From Lachnospiraceae bacterium (GTDB taxonomy: Bacteria; Bacillota; Clostridia; Lachnospirales; Lachnospiraceae): DNA of 21,014 bases. The notes under the pieces are model-generated. The model saw only the letters and a program-made list of their open reading frames with translations, was not told the DNA's origin and did not search any database. Positions 4,930-12,751 of this stretch are shown here, in pieces. Numbering within the stretch: position 1 is the first letter of the stretch; each line of letters opens with the position of its first letter. The stretch lies in assembly GCA_009774245.1 (NCBI GenBank), contig VSNM01000087.1, positions 1 through 21,014 of the forward strand, read 5' to 3'. A program made the translations under genes and the position numbers.

Positions 4930-4956
4930 AGAGCGCTGCTGGACAGCGTTCTTTTT
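4930..4956 (+). terminator. Intrinsic terminator before the late genes
   Basis: AGAGCGCTG (4930-4938) pairs with CAGCGTTCT (4944-4952), with one G-U, around a 5-base loop, and TTTTT (4952-4956) follows. It lies only 17 bases before the HNH start, so late transcription must either start close by, read through, or be antiterminated. Confidence 0.7.
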
Positions 4957-4973
4957 GCGTTAAAGGAGTAGCA

Positions 4974-5324
4974 ATGGCAAAGGAATGGGCAAAAGCATTT
5001 TACAACTCAAAGCGCTGGCAGCAGTGCAGGGACAGCTACATCAGCCAGCGGATAGCAGACGATGGCGGTGTGTGTGAGATCTGTGGCATCAGCCAGGGAT
5101 ACATCGTGCATCATAAGACGATGCTGACAGAGAGCAACATCAGTGATCCCGATATATCGTTAAGTCATGACAAACTGCAATATGTCTGCAAGGATTGCCA
5201 CGACAAGATAGAGGGACACGGAGTAGGAAGTAAAAAGATCGAACCTTTATTTGCATTTGACGCGGACGGACAACCAGTCTCGCTGAGGGAGATCGACAAC
5301 TCCCCCCGTGCGGACGGGTCCTGA
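4974..5324 (+). CDS. HNH endonuclease of the packaging module
   Basis: This 116-residue protein starts at ATG 4974, behind TAAAGGAG at 5 nt; a longer in-frame start at 4881 would run through the terminator hairpin and is rejected. An N-terminal FYNSKRWQQCRD segment is followed by the HNH/zinc core: Cys34-x2-Cys37 (CEIC), the His46-His47 pair (VHHK) and LQYVCKDCHDKIEGH with Cys72, Cys75 and His76. The cysteines should hold a structural zinc, and His47 belongs to the catalytic beta-beta-alpha metal site. HNH proteins next to terminase genes are known partners of terminase in cleaving cos DNA in HK97-like phages. The position directly before the small terminase fits that role. Confidence 0.9.
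   Translation: MAKEWAKAFYNSKRWQQCRDSYISQRIADDGGVCEICGISQGYIVHHKTMLTESNISDPDISLSHDKLQYVCKDCHDKIEGHGVGSKKIEPLFAFDADGQPVSLREIDNSPRADGS
5302..5320. other. GC-rich dyad at the HNH 3' end, weak cos candidate
   Basis: A six-C run (5302-5307) leads into CCCGT-GCGG-ACGGG (5305-5318), inside the last codons of the HNH gene and upstream of the small terminase. cos sites of HK97-like phages lie near these genes, and short GC-rich ends are common. The assignment is inferred from position and composition only. Confidence 0.25.
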
Positions 5325-5394
5325 ATTTGTTCCGCCAGACCGAGGGCAGAGATTGATCTAACATACAGCTTATCATAAGGGGGGTGTGGTATCC

Positions 5395-5820
5395 ATGGTG
5401 ACGGAGGACGAGTACTTAAAAGAGGAAGTACGCAGGGAGGCTGAATACGACAGTATTTCCGGCTATCTGGAGAAACAAAAGCAGATTAAGAAAGAAGTGT
5501 CCAGATTAAGAAAACTCTTTAAGGAAATTGATGAAAATAAAAAAAAATTAGTCATTGCTCTGATAGATGACGTGGCATTTTTGACGGTGACAATGCAGGA
5601 TTTGCGGGAAAGCATCATCAGGGAGGGGACGACAGTGGAATACAAGAACGGAGAAAACCAGTACGGTACCAAACAGAGCCCCGACGCCCAGCTCTACCTT
5701 GCGATGTCACAGAAACAGGCGCAGGCGATGAAGATTTTGCTTGACTGTATGCCCAAAAATGACAGACCGCCGGCGGAGGGTGACGAGCTTGCGGCTTTTT
5801 TAAGAGGCAGGAATGGCTAA
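5395..5820 (+). CDS. terS: Terminase small subunit (P27 family)
   Basis: This 141-residue protein recognises phage DNA and loads it onto the large terminase. It is rich in charged helices (residues 1-60, with KQIKKEVSRLRKLFKEID) and ends with a conserved-looking P27-type tail (MSQKQAQAMKILLDCM, then PPAEGDELAAFL). ATG 5395 lies 8-9 nt after AAGGGGGGTG; an in-frame GTG at 5386 sits within that G-rich site and is less likely. The gene overlaps the start of the large terminase by 8 bases, a common arrangement for translational coupling. The family call rests on the C-terminal pattern, size and position. Confidence 0.85.
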   Translation: MVTEDEYLKEEVRREAEYDSISGYLEKQKQIKKEVSRLRKLFKEIDENKKKLVIALIDDVAFLTVTMQDLRESIIREGTTVEYKNGENQYGTKQSPDAQLYLAMSQKQAQAMKILLDCMPKNDRPPAEGDELAAFLRGRNG

Positions 5821-7501
5821 AGCAAAATATGCCGAAAATTACAATCCTATCATGGAGTACTGGCAGAAGATTGAACGAGGCGAGATACCGGTATGCCGGA
5901 AAACATACCAGTGGTACAAATACCTTGCGGACAGGGTGCAGCATCCGGACAGCAGAATGACCTATAATCCGTCAAGGGCAAACCATGTGATCGAATTTGC
6001 CGAAACCTTTTGCTGTCCGTCGAAGGGAGACGGTTCGCCTGTTGTGCTGGAGCTCTGGGAAAAGGCACATCTGGCCGCAGTGTTTGGATTTGTGGACCAG
6101 CAGGGATACAGGACATGCCGCGAATCGCTTTTAATCGTTGGTAAGAAAAATGGGAAATCGCTTCTCTCGTCAATTGTCGGAATATACATGCTGATCGGTG
6201 ATGGTGAGAGAGGACCAGAGGTGTACAGCGCAGCCACCAAGCGCGAGCAAGCGAAGATTATTTGGCAGGAGAGCGCCCGCATGATCAGAAAGTCGAAAGC
6301 GCTTTCCAGACATATCAAATGCAGGGTGGGGGATATATCAAGTGAACGGTTTAATAACGGCGAGTTCAAACCGCTGTCGAGTGACTATGGCACCCTTGAC
6401 GGACTGAATATCCACTGCGCGCTGATGGATGAGATTCATCAGTGGAGGAACGGAAAACCGCTTTATGATATTCTCGCGGACGGTGTATCCGCGCGGAATC
6501 AGCCGCTCATTTATATAACATCGACTGCTGGTACGATCAGAGAGGATATTTACGACACAAAATATGGTGAGGCAGAGCGTGTCATAAATGGGTTGTTTGA
6601 TGACAATGGATACAAGGACATACATTTTTTCCCATTTATCTATGAGCTTGACGAGCGCAAAGAGTGGCGGGATAAAAGCAAATGGATGAAAGCAAACCCT
6701 AATCTAGGGGTTTCGAAAAAGTGGGGGTATCTGGAAAACAAGGTAAAAAAAGCGATCAATAATCCAGTAGAGGTAAAAGACCTTGTCTGTAAGGAATTTA
6801 ATATTCCGGAAACATCGTCAGAGGCATGGCTGACATTTGATCAACTGGACAACAGGACGCTGTTTGATGTTAAAGAACTAAAACCGCGCTATGGGATAGG
6901 CGGGGTTGACCTGTCCAGTACGACGGATTTAACCAACGCGACGGTATTATTTATGATACATGGGGACAACAGGATATATGTGCTGCAGATGTACTGGATA
7001 CCGGAAGACCTTTTAGAGCGAAGAGTTATGGAGGATAAGATACCGTATGATTACTGGCGTGATCTGGGGCTGTTGCGAACCTGTCCAGGTAACAGAGTGC
7101 ATTACAAATATGTTCGCGAGTGGTTTGAGGAGATCCAGATAGATTACGACATTTATCTGTATAAATGTGGTTACGACTCGTGGTCTGCAGTATATTTTGT
7201 CGATGACATGACAAATACATTTGGTGCTGCGGTGATGGAGCCCGTGGTCCAGGGCAAAAAGACACTTTCCGGACCAATGAAATCCCTTGGAGCAGATCTG
7301 GAAGAGAAAAAGGTTGTGTATAATAACAATCCGATCCTGAAATGGTGCATGGGAAACACAGTTATTGATGTCGACAAGAATGATAATATCCAGCCCTGCA
7401 AGGGGAATGTCGGAACCAGACGGATTGACGGGCTTGCCGGCTTGCTGGACGCATATGTGGTTTTGGAAAATAATCTGGAAGAATATCTGTCGATGATTTG
7501 A
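5813..7501 (+). CDS. terL: Terminase large subunit (ATPase/nuclease)
   Basis: This 562-residue packaging motor moves DNA into the prohead and cuts it. The N-terminal ATPase has a deviant Walker A, VGKKNGKS (residues 109-116), usual for this family; Walker B LMDE with Asp206-Glu207; and the coupling motif ITSTAG (235-240). The C-terminal RNase H-like nuclease shows acidic residues Asp366 (GGVDLSSTTDLT), Asp455 (CGYDSWSAV) and Asp539/Asp546 (RRIDGLAGLLDAY). The length is normal. ATG 5813 lies inside the small-subunit gene, so translation is probably coupled. All catalytic elements look intact. Confidence 0.96.
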   Translation: MAKAKYAENYNPIMEYWQKIERGEIPVCRKTYQWYKYLADRVQHPDSRMTYNPSRANHVIEFAETFCCPSKGDGSPVVLELWEKAHLAAVFGFVDQQGYRTCRESLLIVGKKNGKSLLSSIVGIYMLIGDGERGPEVYSAATKREQAKIIWQESARMIRKSKALSRHIKCRVGDISSERFNNGEFKPLSSDYGTLDGLNIHCALMDEIHQWRNGKPLYDILADGVSARNQPLIYITSTAGTIREDIYDTKYGEAERVINGLFDDNGYKDIHFFPFIYELDERKEWRDKSKWMKANPNLGVSKKWGYLENKVKKAINNPVEVKDLVCKEFNIPETSSEAWLTFDQLDNRTLFDVKELKPRYGIGGVDLSSTTDLTNATVLFMIHGDNRIYVLQMYWIPEDLLERRVMEDKIPYDYWRDLGLLRTCPGNRVHYKYVREWFEEIQIDYDIYLYKCGYDSWSAVYFVDDMTNTFGAAVMEPVVQGKKTLSGPMKSLGADLEEKKVVYNNNPILKWCMGNTVIDVDKNDNIQPCKGNVGTRRIDGLAGLLDAYVVLENNLEEYLSMI

Positions 7502-7511
7502 GGTGGTAAAA

Positions 7512-8684
7512 ATGAAACTGTTTGGCAGGAAACAAAAAAATGCTGATGACGGCATCATCTGTAAAATGGTGACTGATACAGGAAACGGATTTTATCTGTG
7601 GAATGGGAAGATGTACCAGTCGGATATCGTCAGGGCGTGCATCAAACCGAAAACCAAGGCTGTAGGCAAACTGATAGCAAAACATGTCAGGGAGACCGTC
7701 ACGGATGAGGGACGGAAGATAGACATTAACCCTGTTCCGTATATCCGATTTCTTCTGGAAGAGCCCAATGAATATATGAGCGGGCAGATGATGCTTGAAA
7801 AAGTGGCGAACCAGTTATCATTAAACAATAACGCCTTTATACTGATACTTCGCGATAGCTTTGGTCATCCTGTCGGCCTGTACCCGATACCATGTATGTC
7901 AGTGGAGGCAAAATATGATGCATCAGGTATATTGCGCTTAAAGTTTTATCTGGTAAACGGAAAGATATTTACGTTTCCGTATTCAGAGATTATCCATATA
8001 AGGGACGATTATTTTGACAATGACATATTTGGCGAGAATCCGGCAGAAGCGCTGACGCAGATTATGAATGTGGTGGGGGTGATAGACCAGGGAATTGTCA
8101 ATGCGATCAAAAATGGCGGTGTCATCAGATGGCTTCTGAAATTTACGACATCGATGAGACCAGAAGATTTGCGGGACAGGGCGAAAGAATTTGCGGACAA
8201 TTATCTGTCTCTGTCAAGCAGCTCCCTTGGCGTAGCTGCATCCGATTCAAAGGGCGAGGCCATACAGGTCAAGCCGAATGATTACGTGCCCAACGCGGCG
8301 CAGGCGGACAGGCAGATGCAGCGTGTATATAATTTTTTTAACACAAATGCGTCCATCGTCAATTCGACTTACACGGAAAATCAGTGGATATCATACTATG
8401 AGGCCGTCATAGAACCGCTGGCGGAGCAGTTGTCCAATGAGTTTACCAGAAAGCTTTTTACACGCAAGGAAAGAGGATTTGGAAACAGGATTATATTTGA
8501 GAGCAGCAACCTGACTTACGCGAGTATGGAAACGAAACTGAATCTTGTGCAGTACGTTGACAGGGGAATTATGACGCCGAACGAAGTCAGATATTACCTG
8601 AACCTTGCACCGATAGACGGCGGGGATAAGGCATTGCTGAGGAAAGATACTGGAACGCTGTCGGGAGGAGGTGAGGATAAGTGA
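7512..8684 (+). CDS. Portal protein (HK97 type)
   Basis: The 390-residue portal forms the ring at the capsid vertex through which DNA is packaged. ATG 7512 lies 5 nt after TGAGGTGG; an in-frame GTG at 7503 overlaps that site. The sequence has the family's N-terminal SDIVRACIKPKTKAVGKLIA helix, the LLEEPNEYMSGQMMLE segment, the clip/stem region around NNNAFILILRD and GLYPIPC, and the C-terminal QWISYYEAVIEPLAEQLSNE helix. The length is typical of HK97-type portals (about 400). The stop overlaps the protease start (GTGA), so the two are coupled. Confidence 0.94.
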   Translation: MKLFGRKQKNADDGIICKMVTDTGNGFYLWNGKMYQSDIVRACIKPKTKAVGKLIAKHVRETVTDEGRKIDINPVPYIRFLLEEPNEYMSGQMMLEKVANQLSLNNNAFILILRDSFGHPVGLYPIPCMSVEAKYDASGILRLKFYLVNGKIFTFPYSEIIHIRDDYFDNDIFGENPAEALTQIMNVVGVIDQGIVNAIKNGGVIRWLLKFTTSMRPEDLRDRAKEFADNYLSLSSSSLGVAASDSKGEAIQVKPNDYVPNAAQADRQMQRVYNFFNTNASIVNSTYTENQWISYYEAVIEPLAEQLSNEFTRKLFTRKERGFGNRIIFESSNLTYASMETKLNLVQYVDRGIMTPNEVRYYLNLAPIDGGDKALLRKDTGTLSGGGEDK

Positions 8685-9391
8685 AAAATATCGAGGTAAA
8701 AGGAACGGTAGTCAGCAATGATGATAAATGGATATATGATTTACTGGATTTTGAGAGCGTGTCTCCCCGAGAAATATCGGCCGCCCTAGAGGAAGCTGCA
8801 GGCGATGAGGTTACGTTGGTGGTCAATTCCGGCGGCGGGGACGTGTTTGCCGGAAACGAGATCAACTACCTGATATCGCAGTACGGAGGGCACACACAGG
8901 CGGATATCGTCGGAATAGCCGCATCCATAGCAACTGTCATATGCTGCGGTGCAGATCTTGTGAGGATGACTGCAGGGGCGCAGTATATGATTCATAATGT
9001 GTCCGGCAGCGCCCGGGGTGATTACAATGAGATGGACAAGGCATCAGGGATATTAAAAAATGCCAACAGGACGATCTCAAATGCCTATCGGTTGAAGACA
9101 GGCATGTCGGAAAAAGAACTGCTTGACCTGATGAACAGAGAGACCTGGATGGATGCGCAGAAAGCATTGGAGTACGGATTTGTCGATGAGGTGATCGGCG
9201 ATAACGGTACGTTCGGACAGCAGAAAACAGCCCTCTATAACAGTGCGTGCTTTGCAAACATTATCAGCGAGGACACAAAGCGCAGACTGCGGGACCAGCT
9301 CAGGGAACACGGGGGCAGTGCGGACGGCGGCGACATCACAGTAATGAGAAATAAAATAAAAATCGAAAGAATGAGAGGTATGATGTTATGA
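8681..9391 (+). CDS. ClpP-like prohead maturation protease
   Basis: This 236-residue serine protease trims scaffold regions during capsid maturation. ClpP-family features are NSGGGDVFAGNEI (oxyanion loop, residues 49-61), GIAASIATVI with nucleophile Ser82, and YMIHNVSGSARGDY with His105. MNRETWMDAQKALEYGFVDEV carries the acid position, most likely Glu154 here instead of the usual Asp. The start is GTG 8681, overlapping the portal stop and supported by GGAGGAGGTGAGG. It lies between portal and capsid, as in HK97-like phages with a ClpP-type protease. Its stop overlaps the capsid start (ATGA). Confidence 0.92.
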   Translation: MKNIEVKGTVVSNDDKWIYDLLDFESVSPREISAALEEAAGDEVTLVVNSGGGDVFAGNEINYLISQYGGHTQADIVGIAASIATVICCGADLVRMTAGAQYMIHNVSGSARGDYNEMDKASGILKNANRTISNAYRLKTGMSEKELLDLMNRETWMDAQKALEYGFVDEVIGDNGTFGQQKTALYNSACFANIISEDTKRRLRDQLREHGGSADGGDITVMRNKIKIERMRGMML

Positions 9392-10620
9392 AATTTATGA
9401 ACGTGATCAAAAAATTTGGATGCAGAAACGATATGATAGCTTTTCGCAACCAGCTGCTGGATGAGGCGTCATCCCTGCTTGACGAGGGAAAAACAGAAGA
9501 ATATCAGGCTAAGATGGATGACGTGAAAGTGTTTGATGAGGAGTACGCTAAATACACGGAGGAAAAGGCGAACATTGAGGCGCTGAAAGGCGCGGTATCG
9601 CTGCACAATGTGCTTTCTGACGATGCAAAGGACGGTATCATTGCCCAGATCAACATGCAGGATAATGATAAGACATACCGGATGGCATTCATGAACTTTG
9701 TGCTGAACGGGGAGACAATCCCGCAGGAGCTTAGAAATGAGGATGCTTATACAACATCATCGGATGTCACTGCAGTAATCCCGAACACGATCCTGAACCG
9801 TATCATTGAGAAGATCGAGGATCACGGGAAGCTGCTGTCCAAGGTGACGCGGACATTTTACAAGGGCGGTGTGAGCGTTCCGACATCCGCGGCGAAGCCG
9901 GTGGCGACATGGACGACAGAGAGGGGAAAGGTTGACAAGCAGAAAAAAGGCACTGACAGCATTACATTTAGCTACTATAAGTTAAAGTGCGTAGTGGCGG
10001 TTACGCTCACAGTGGATACAGTTACGCTTGATGTGTTTGAGCGCACCCTGGCAAACAATGTCGCCGATGCGATGGTAAAGGCGCTTGAAAATGCCATTGT
10101 ATCCGGTACGGGGACAGGCCAGCCGAAAGGCATCCTGAAAGAGACAGCACTGGCAAAACAGAATGTCGACATTGCATCCGGAGCGGGGGTTACCTATGCA
10201 GACCTCTGTTCCATGGAGGCTGCCCTGCCCAGTGCTTATGAAAGTGCGGAATGGGGCATGACCAAGAAAACGTATTTCAGCGCGATCCAGAGCATGACAG
10301 ACAGCAACGGGCAGCCGATCGCAAGGGTAAATGTGGGGATTGACGGGAAGCCCTCCTATAATATCCTTGGGCGTCCGGTCAACTTTATCTCCTCTGACTA
10401 TATGAGCGATTATACGGATGATGTGACGGCGGATACCGTATTCGCTTTCATATTCCGTTTTGAGGACTACATGCTCAACACCAACATGAACGTCACCATA
10501 TCCCACTATGAGGATCACGACACGGACGACAAGATGACAAAGGCAGTCATGCTTGTTGACGGAAAGGTGATTGACAAGAACAGTCTCGTGACAATGACCA
10601 AAAAGAAAAAAACAGCCTGA
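9388..10620 (+). CDS. Major capsid protein (HK97 fold) with N-terminal scaffold domain
   Basis: This is a 410-residue shell subunit. Residues about 10-75 form a charged coiled coil (NQLLDEASSLLDEGKTEEYQ), the built-in scaffolding delta domain. The remainder has HK97-capsid hallmarks: TTSSDVTAVIPNTILNRI (122-139), FYKGGVSVPTSA (157-168), and the GTGTGQPKGIL motif (240-250), followed by the AFIFRFEDYM strand near the C-terminus. The upstream protease probably removes the coiled coil, so mature capsid protein would be about 300 residues. ATG 9388 overlaps the protease stop. No separate scaffold gene is present, in agreement with the fused domain. Confidence 0.94.
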   Translation: MKFMNVIKKFGCRNDMIAFRNQLLDEASSLLDEGKTEEYQAKMDDVKVFDEEYAKYTEEKANIEALKGAVSLHNVLSDDAKDGIIAQINMQDNDKTYRMAFMNFVLNGETIPQELRNEDAYTTSSDVTAVIPNTILNRIIEKIEDHGKLLSKVTRTFYKGGVSVPTSAAKPVATWTTERGKVDKQKKGTDSITFSYYKLKCVVAVTLTVDTVTLDVFERTLANNVADAMVKALENAIVSGTGTGQPKGILKETALAKQNVDIASGAGVTYADLCSMEAALPSAYESAEWGMTKKTYFSAIQSMTDSNGQPIARVNVGIDGKPSYNILGRPVNFISSDYMSDYTDDVTADTVFAFIFRFEDYMLNTNMNVTISHYEDHDTDDKMTKAVMLVDGKVIDKNSLVTMTKKKKTA

Positions 10621-10638
10621 TATGACGGGGGATATCTT

Positions 10639-10959
10639 ATGGAGATGCTTGACCAGATAAAGAAATCGCAGAGGATAACGCACGATCTGCTTGATGATAT
10701 CCTCCGGACTGACATTGACGCGGGCGCCGACGAGCTGATGCGTGCCGGGGTGGAGCCTTTTGACGGGGAGGGAAATATAAGCGAAAGGCCGCTGGTCAGA
10801 AAAGCAATTGAACTCTACGCCAAGGGCATGGAGGATTTCGAGGAGAAGGGCAGTGTATACATGGCGTCGTTTGAAAAACTGAGGGACGCCATGGCTCTGA
10901 GTGGTGATTATAATGTGCAACGAACTGATAACATTAGTGACGACAGTCAGGACGCGTAA
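10639..10959 (+). CDS. Head-tail connector (gp6-like)
   Basis: This 106-residue, mostly helical, acidic protein is in the first position after the capsid gene, where adaptor/connector proteins sit. The pattern DELMRAGVEPFDGEGNISER, then PLVRKAIELYAKGMEDFEE and a final FEKLRDAMALSGDY is typical of gp6-like DNA-packaging connectors, which form a ring under the portal. ATG 10639 follows a G-rich stretch (ACGGGGGATATCTT). The 3' end overlaps the next gene by 47 bases. The family call is by pattern and position. Confidence 0.82.
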   Translation: MEMLDQIKKSQRITHDLLDDILRTDIDAGADELMRAGVEPFDGEGNISERPLVRKAIELYAKGMEDFEEKGSVYMASFEKLRDAMALSGDYNVQRTDNISDDSQDA

Positions 10960-11230
10960 CGACCGCGGTTTTGAAGAGACAGAAAGAACCGTCAGACAGG
11001 AAATATTTGCTGAGGTGCGTTCTGCGGGCGTGATTGAAAAATACGAGGCGCAACGGGCAGGAGTCGACATATCGGCAATATTTAAAGTCGATACGGATTC
11101 TTACCGGGCGAAGCTGGTTGACGGCAGGCGTCCTGACATGATAGAGCATGATGGCGTTACATACAGGATACATGACGTCCGCAGGAAGGGAGCGTACAAA
11201 AAGACAGAAATTGTATGCAAAGGGGTGTAA
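10913..11230 (+). CDS. Head-tail joining protein (stopper-like)
   Basis: This 105-residue beta-rich protein resembles phage head-tail joining/stopper proteins (SPP1 gp16-like). The central FAEVRSAGVIEKYEAQRAGV and the C-terminal YRIHDVRRKGAYKKTEIVCK are typical. ATG 10913 has GGTGA about 6 nt upstream; the in-frame GTG codons at 10901 and 10904 are alternative starts. The long overlap with the preceding connector (47 bases) is unusual but both frames carry family-like sequence, so both are taken as real. The gene stops two bases before the next ATG. Confidence 0.85.
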   Translation: MCNELITLVTTVRTRNDRGFEETERTVRQEIFAEVRSAGVIEKYEAQRAGVDISAIFKVDTDSYRAKLVDGRRPDMIEHDGVTYRIHDVRRKGAYKKTEIVCKGV

Positions 11231-11231
11231 T

Positions 11232-11678
11232 ATGGCGAGGTTTGACGTGTACGATGATAATATCGATCTGGATAACCTGTTTAATGTAGATTTTGACGAG
11301 CTGGCAGAAGAAGCGCTAAAAGAAGCGGTACCTGTCCTCGAAAGGAGCATGAAAGCAGCAGTGCAGGCAGCGGTTGAGCATTCCGGAGATTCTGAACTTG
11401 TCCGGTCAATAAAAGCGAATAAGCCTAAAAAGTCCAGAAACGGTGCGTGGATAGTAAATGTGACGCCAAAAGGCTACTCGAAAGTGAAAGTGTACCACGG
11501 CAAAAAAGGCGGGCGTACTTACCCTGTCAGCAATGCGCTGAAAGCCATCTGGAAAGAGTATGGAGTTGCAGGGCGGCAGCCTGCGCATCCGTTTCTGGCA
11601 AAGGCAACAAACGACGCGCAGAATGAGGTGCTGGATATCATACAGCGGAAATTTGATGAGAAAGCAGGAGGCGGGTAA
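11232..11678 (+). CDS. HK97 gp10-like tail-joining protein
   Basis: This is a 148-residue protein starting at ATG 11232, which follows AAAGGGGTG by 5 nt; the longer frame from 11148 runs through the previous gene and is rejected. The pattern VPVLERSMKAAVQAAVEHSG, ELVRSIKANKPKKSRNGAW, and the C-terminal VAGRQPAHPFLAKATNDAQN is the signature of HK97 gp10-type proteins. These act at the head-tail interface or on tail completion. The stop (TAA 11676-11678) is followed immediately by the next ATG. Confidence 0.88.
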   Translation: MARFDVYDDNIDLDNLFNVDFDELAEEALKEAVPVLERSMKAAVQAAVEHSGDSELVRSIKANKPKKSRNGAWIVNVTPKGYSKVKVYHGKKGGRTYPVSNALKAIWKEYGVAGRQPAHPFLAKATNDAQNEVLDIIQRKFDEKAGGG

Positions 11679-12029
11679 ATGGATCTGACAGATATACTCA
11701 TGCGGCTGGCAGACGTAACAGGCATATCGGTGTATCAGGATATCTGTACCGATGAGTACGCGGAAAAGTATATTACCATTGTGTATCAGGATGAAAGACC
11801 TGCGCTGTGCGGCAGCAACAGAGTGCTTGCCGACCAGTGCGACATCTATGTCAGTCTGTATACGCCGCCGCAATTTGATTATTTCGGGGTAAAAAAGCAG
11901 ATGCGGGATTATCTCGAAGCAAATGAATTTGTAGTAAGCTCGATCAGCTCCGGACTGGAAGCGGACCTTTCCGGGGGCAGGATACGCAGGACAACATTTG
12001 ACTGCAGATATGCAGGATACAGAGAATAG
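11679..12029 (+). CDS. Probable tail completion/terminator protein
   Basis: This 116-residue protein starts at ATG 11679, immediately after the previous stop, with AGGAGG at about 5 nt. The residues VYQDICTDEYAEKYITIVYQ and DIYVSLYTPPQFDYFG show an alpha/beta pattern like small tail terminator proteins (lambda gpU, SPP1 gp17 type), which cap the tail tube and stop its growth. The place between the gp10-like protein and the major tail protein is where that gene normally lies. No diagnostic motif exists for this group, so the role is mainly inferred from synteny. Confidence 0.7.
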   Translation: MDLTDILMRLADVTGISVYQDICTDEYAEKYITIVYQDERPALCGSNRVLADQCDIYVSLYTPPQFDYFGVKKQMRDYLEANEFVVSSISSGLEADLSGGRIRRTTFDCRYAGYRE

Positions 12030-12042
12030 GAGGAATAAGATT

Positions 12043-12735
12043 ATGGCATTTGTAGGATTAGCGAACCCGTATATCGCAAGACTGATAGACGAGGAGCAGC
12101 AGAAGTATTCGGGTTGTTTTGCTTGTGGCGAAGCCATCGCGGTGAGCGTTACCCCGAATTACAATGAGGCAAAGCTTTACTCTAACAACCGGCTGTCAGA
12201 TATGGCGAAAGAATTTAAGGACGGGAATATCTCCCTTGGAACAGATCATCTGCCAATATGCGCGCGTAAGGTCTGTTTTGGCCATGAAGTGGACGAGTCT
12301 GGAAAGACGGTTACATACAGAACTGATGATGAAGGGGAATTTGTTGGCGTAGGGTTTTATGTGGATGAGCGGATTGCTGGACGGACACAGTATGAGGCAA
12401 CGATCATTTACAAGGTAAAGTTTAGTGAGTCCGCGAATGATTATACAACCAAAGGCGAGTCCCTCGAATTTAAAACCCCGACGATCGAGGGAACCATTGC
12501 GGGCCTTAAATCCAAGAAGTGGAAAATTACAAAGACTTTTGACGATGCGGCTGATGCGGATAAGTGGCTGAGGGATACACTGGGGTATAAGGAGCCGTCT
12601 GTGACGCAGCCAGAGACGCCTGACGGCGGAGATCAGGGGGGTACGCCGGAGGTTACGGGTGGCGACGGACAGAAGGATGCGCCAGAGACTACGGGTGATG
12701 ACGGACAGAAGGATACGCCGGGACTGACAGAATGA
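12043..12735 (+). CDS. Major tail protein (phi13 type) with repetitive C-terminal extension
   Basis: This is the 230-residue tail-tube subunit. ATG 12043 has TAGGAGG at about 8 nt; the longer frame from 11998 overlaps the previous gene and is rejected. The order AFVGLANPYIARLIDEEQQK, GEAIAVSVTPNYNEAKLYSN, FGHEVDESGKTVTYRTDDEG and VGVGFYVDERIAGRTQYEAT fits phi13-type major tail proteins. The usual protein ends near residue 183 (DKWLRDTLGY). Here about 45 further residues rich in Pro, Gly, Asp, Thr and Gln (PETPDGGDQGGTPEVTGGDG) form imperfect repeats. Such a tail would be disordered and probably exposed on the outside of the tail tube. Confidence 0.88.
   Translation: MAFVGLANPYIARLIDEEQQKYSGCFACGEAIAVSVTPNYNEAKLYSNNRLSDMAKEFKDGNISLGTDHLPICARKVCFGHEVDESGKTVTYRTDDEGEFVGVGFYVDERIAGRTQYEATIIYKVKFSESANDYTTKGESLEFKTPTIEGTIAGLKSKKWKITKTFDDAADADKWLRDTLGYKEPSVTQPETPDGGDQGGTPEVTGGDGQKDAPETTGDDGQKDTPGLTE
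12655..12726 (+). repeat. Two 36-bp direct repeats in the major tail protein gene
   Basis: Units at 12655-12690 and 12691-12726 share ACGGGTG-x2-GACGGACAGAAGGAT and encode TGGDGQKDAPET and TGDDGQKDTPGL. A weaker related unit precedes them from about 12616 (TPDGGDQGGTPEV). They code for the acidic, flexible C-terminal extension. Confidence 0.75.
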
Positions 12736-12751
12736 CGGCAGGAGGTGAGGA

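Noticed and set aside
9982..11070. 362-codon reverse-strand ORF opposite the capsid and connector genes
   Set aside because: It is a mirror of well-supported forward genes (capsid, connector), has no ribosome binding site of note and no recognisable domain.
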